A stretch of DNA of 12,921 nt from an uncultured archaeon (GTDB lineage Archaea; Thermoproteota; Nitrososphaeria; Nitrososphaerales; CALBXV01), in NCBI GenBank assembly GCA_937890045.1, contig CALBXV010000355.1, positions 1 through 12,921 on the forward strand, read 5' to 3'. Below the pieces are notes generated by a model. The model did no database searches. It worked only from the letters and a program-made list of their open reading frames with translations, and had not been told where the DNA came from. A program made the position numbers and the translations under genes. Positions 12,639-12,921 of the stretch are shown piece by piece (position 1 is the stretch's first letter; the number at the start of each line of letters is the position of its first letter).

Positions 12639-12712
12639 CACACTAAATATAATATAAGGGTTTGGCAGTACCAGTAAACTGCTGGTGTAAATTCACCTAT
12701 AAAATTTAGTGT
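12639..12712 (+). ncRNA. unassigned structured RNA element between tRNA-Cys and tRNA-Thr
   Basis: A 9-bp perfect stem closes the element: ACACTAAAT (12640-12648) with ATTTAGTGT (12704-12712). Inside lie GCAGT (12665-12669) with ACTGC (about 12678-12682), and GGTG-TAAATT-CACC (about 12683-12696); an alternative fold pairs ACCAG with CTGGT around a 7-nt loop. Downstream, 12713-12753 holds a purine-rich run (GAGGGACGGAGGCGGG) and no gene. It is not a standard tRNA: no T loop of the TTCNANT kind and no T33. It might be a riboswitch-like or other phage RNA (motifs such as manA and wcaG are known from marine phages) or a decayed tRNA. The family is not recognised. Confidence 0.45.
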
Positions 12713-12753
12713 ACGGATGGTATCTAAAGAGGGACGGAGGCGGGAAAAAATTA

Positions 12754-12826
12754 GCCACTTTAGCTCAGTTGGTAGAGCAGCTCACCTGTAATGAGCAGGT
12801 CCTCAGTTCGAGTCTGAGAAGTGGCT
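12754..12826 (+). tRNA. tRNA-Thr (TGT)
   Basis: Acceptor GCCACTT with AAGTGGC (12819-12825), D arm with AGCTCAGTTGGTAGAGCA, anticodon stem GCTCA/TGAGC with loop CCTGTAA (anticodon TGT), T arm CTCAG-TTCGAGT-CTGAG. Discriminator T 12826. CCA not encoded. It is the last gene of the cluster. Confidence 0.95.
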
Positions 12827-12847
12827 CAAAAATAATTAAAAAAAGGC

Positions 12848-12877
12848 TTGACTCGCATGGTCCAAAATGCCTATATT
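12848..12877 (+). promoter_or_regulatory. candidate sigma70-like promoter
   Basis: TTGACT (12848-12853), 18-nt spacer, TATATT (12872-12877), placed after the tRNA cluster and before the next gene. TATAAATG (12882-12889) differs by one base from the T4 late promoter TATAAATA, so a late promoter is an alternative. GAGAGGA (12889-12895) is the ribosome site for the following ATG. Confidence 0.5.
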
Positions 12878-12902
12878 TAGGTATAAATGAGAGGATATAA
12901 AA

Positions 12903-12921
12903 ATGGCACATGAAACAGTAA
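12903..12921 (+). CDS. start of a gene cut by the window end
   Basis: ATG 12903 follows a GAGAGGA ribosome site by 7 nt and a promoter-like block. Only MAHETV can be read, too little to identify the product. A dedicated promoter suggests a new transcription unit after the tRNA cluster. Confidence 0.6.

Noticed and set aside
12639..12712. A further tRNA between tRNA-Cys and tRNA-Thr
   Set aside because: The 9-bp closing stem and a 7-nt loop (ACCAG/CTGGT) look tRNA-like, but there is no normal T loop, no T33 and the arms overlap.
12713..12753. Glutamine riboswitch (glnA motif) because GACGGAGGCGGG resembles its core
   Set aside because: Several core bases as I recall them differ, the partner half is absent, and the next gene is a tRNA rather than a GS gene. 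Upstream of either GS gene nothing similar is seen.
1..12921. CRISPR array, insertion sequence or long inverted repeats
   Set aside because: No repeated spacer pattern, transposase or flanking repeats were found; the only clear direct repeat is the one inside sulfotransferase 2.

Overview
This window looks like an accessory and RNA-gene region of a large tailed phage, most likely a marine virus. Every supported gene is on the + strand. The DNA is AT-rich (about 30% GC in most 60-base lines I counted by hand). Genes are packed with ATGA, TGATG and TTGA overlaps, and many products are very small. An HNH homing endonuclease, a one-piece tmRNA and a cluster of tRNA genes without encoded CCA are present. 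No structural, replication or packaging gene is visible, so the phage assignment rests on organisation and gene families. The host is unknown.

Region 1 (1-2188): the tail end of an IscU/NifU-type Fe-S scaffold gene, a small one-helix membrane protein, a complete eukaryotic-type (GSII) glutamine synthetase, and an SGNH-hydrolase-like protein. Region 2 (2266-3445): two adjacent small acidic proteins that look like diverged duplicates, then a GNAT-like protein. Region 3 (3442-8181) is a long overlapping operon. It holds a second, strongly diverged GSII, a glucosamine-6-phosphate deaminase (NagB family), a second SGNH-like protein, two small proteins (one Zn-binding), a PIG-L/LmbE deacetylase and an IMP dehydrogenase/GMP reductase-family enzyme.

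Region 4 (8221-9732): an HNH endonuclease lies 4 nt upstream of a 420-nt tmRNA. That tmRNA carries an extra folded segment between pseudoknot 1 and the end of the tag. Three small unknown genes follow. Region 5 (9733-11696): two sulfotransferases flank a ParB/sulfiredoxin-fold-like protein; the second has a 60-nt in-frame duplication. Region 6 (11700-12921): tRNA-Glu, tRNA-Tyr and tRNA-Ala with 1-nt gaps, then a gene whose Shine-Dalgarno lies inside tRNA-Ala. After it come tRNA-Cys, a ribosome binding site leading to a bare ATG-TAA followed by an unassigned structured RNA, tRNA-Thr, a promoter and the first codons of a further gene.

The enzymes share a theme of ammonia and amino-sugar handling. 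PIG-L deacetylation and NagB deamination would turn an N-acetyl amino sugar into fructose-6-phosphate plus NH3. A GMP reductase would release NH3 from GMP, and GSII would trap NH3 as glutamine. The diverged GS lacks the usual DGSS and HHET-type segments and may make another gamma-glutamyl amide or form a mixed oligomer with GS1. The sulfotransferases, SGNH and GNAT proteins could decorate glycans. This pathway reading is inference.
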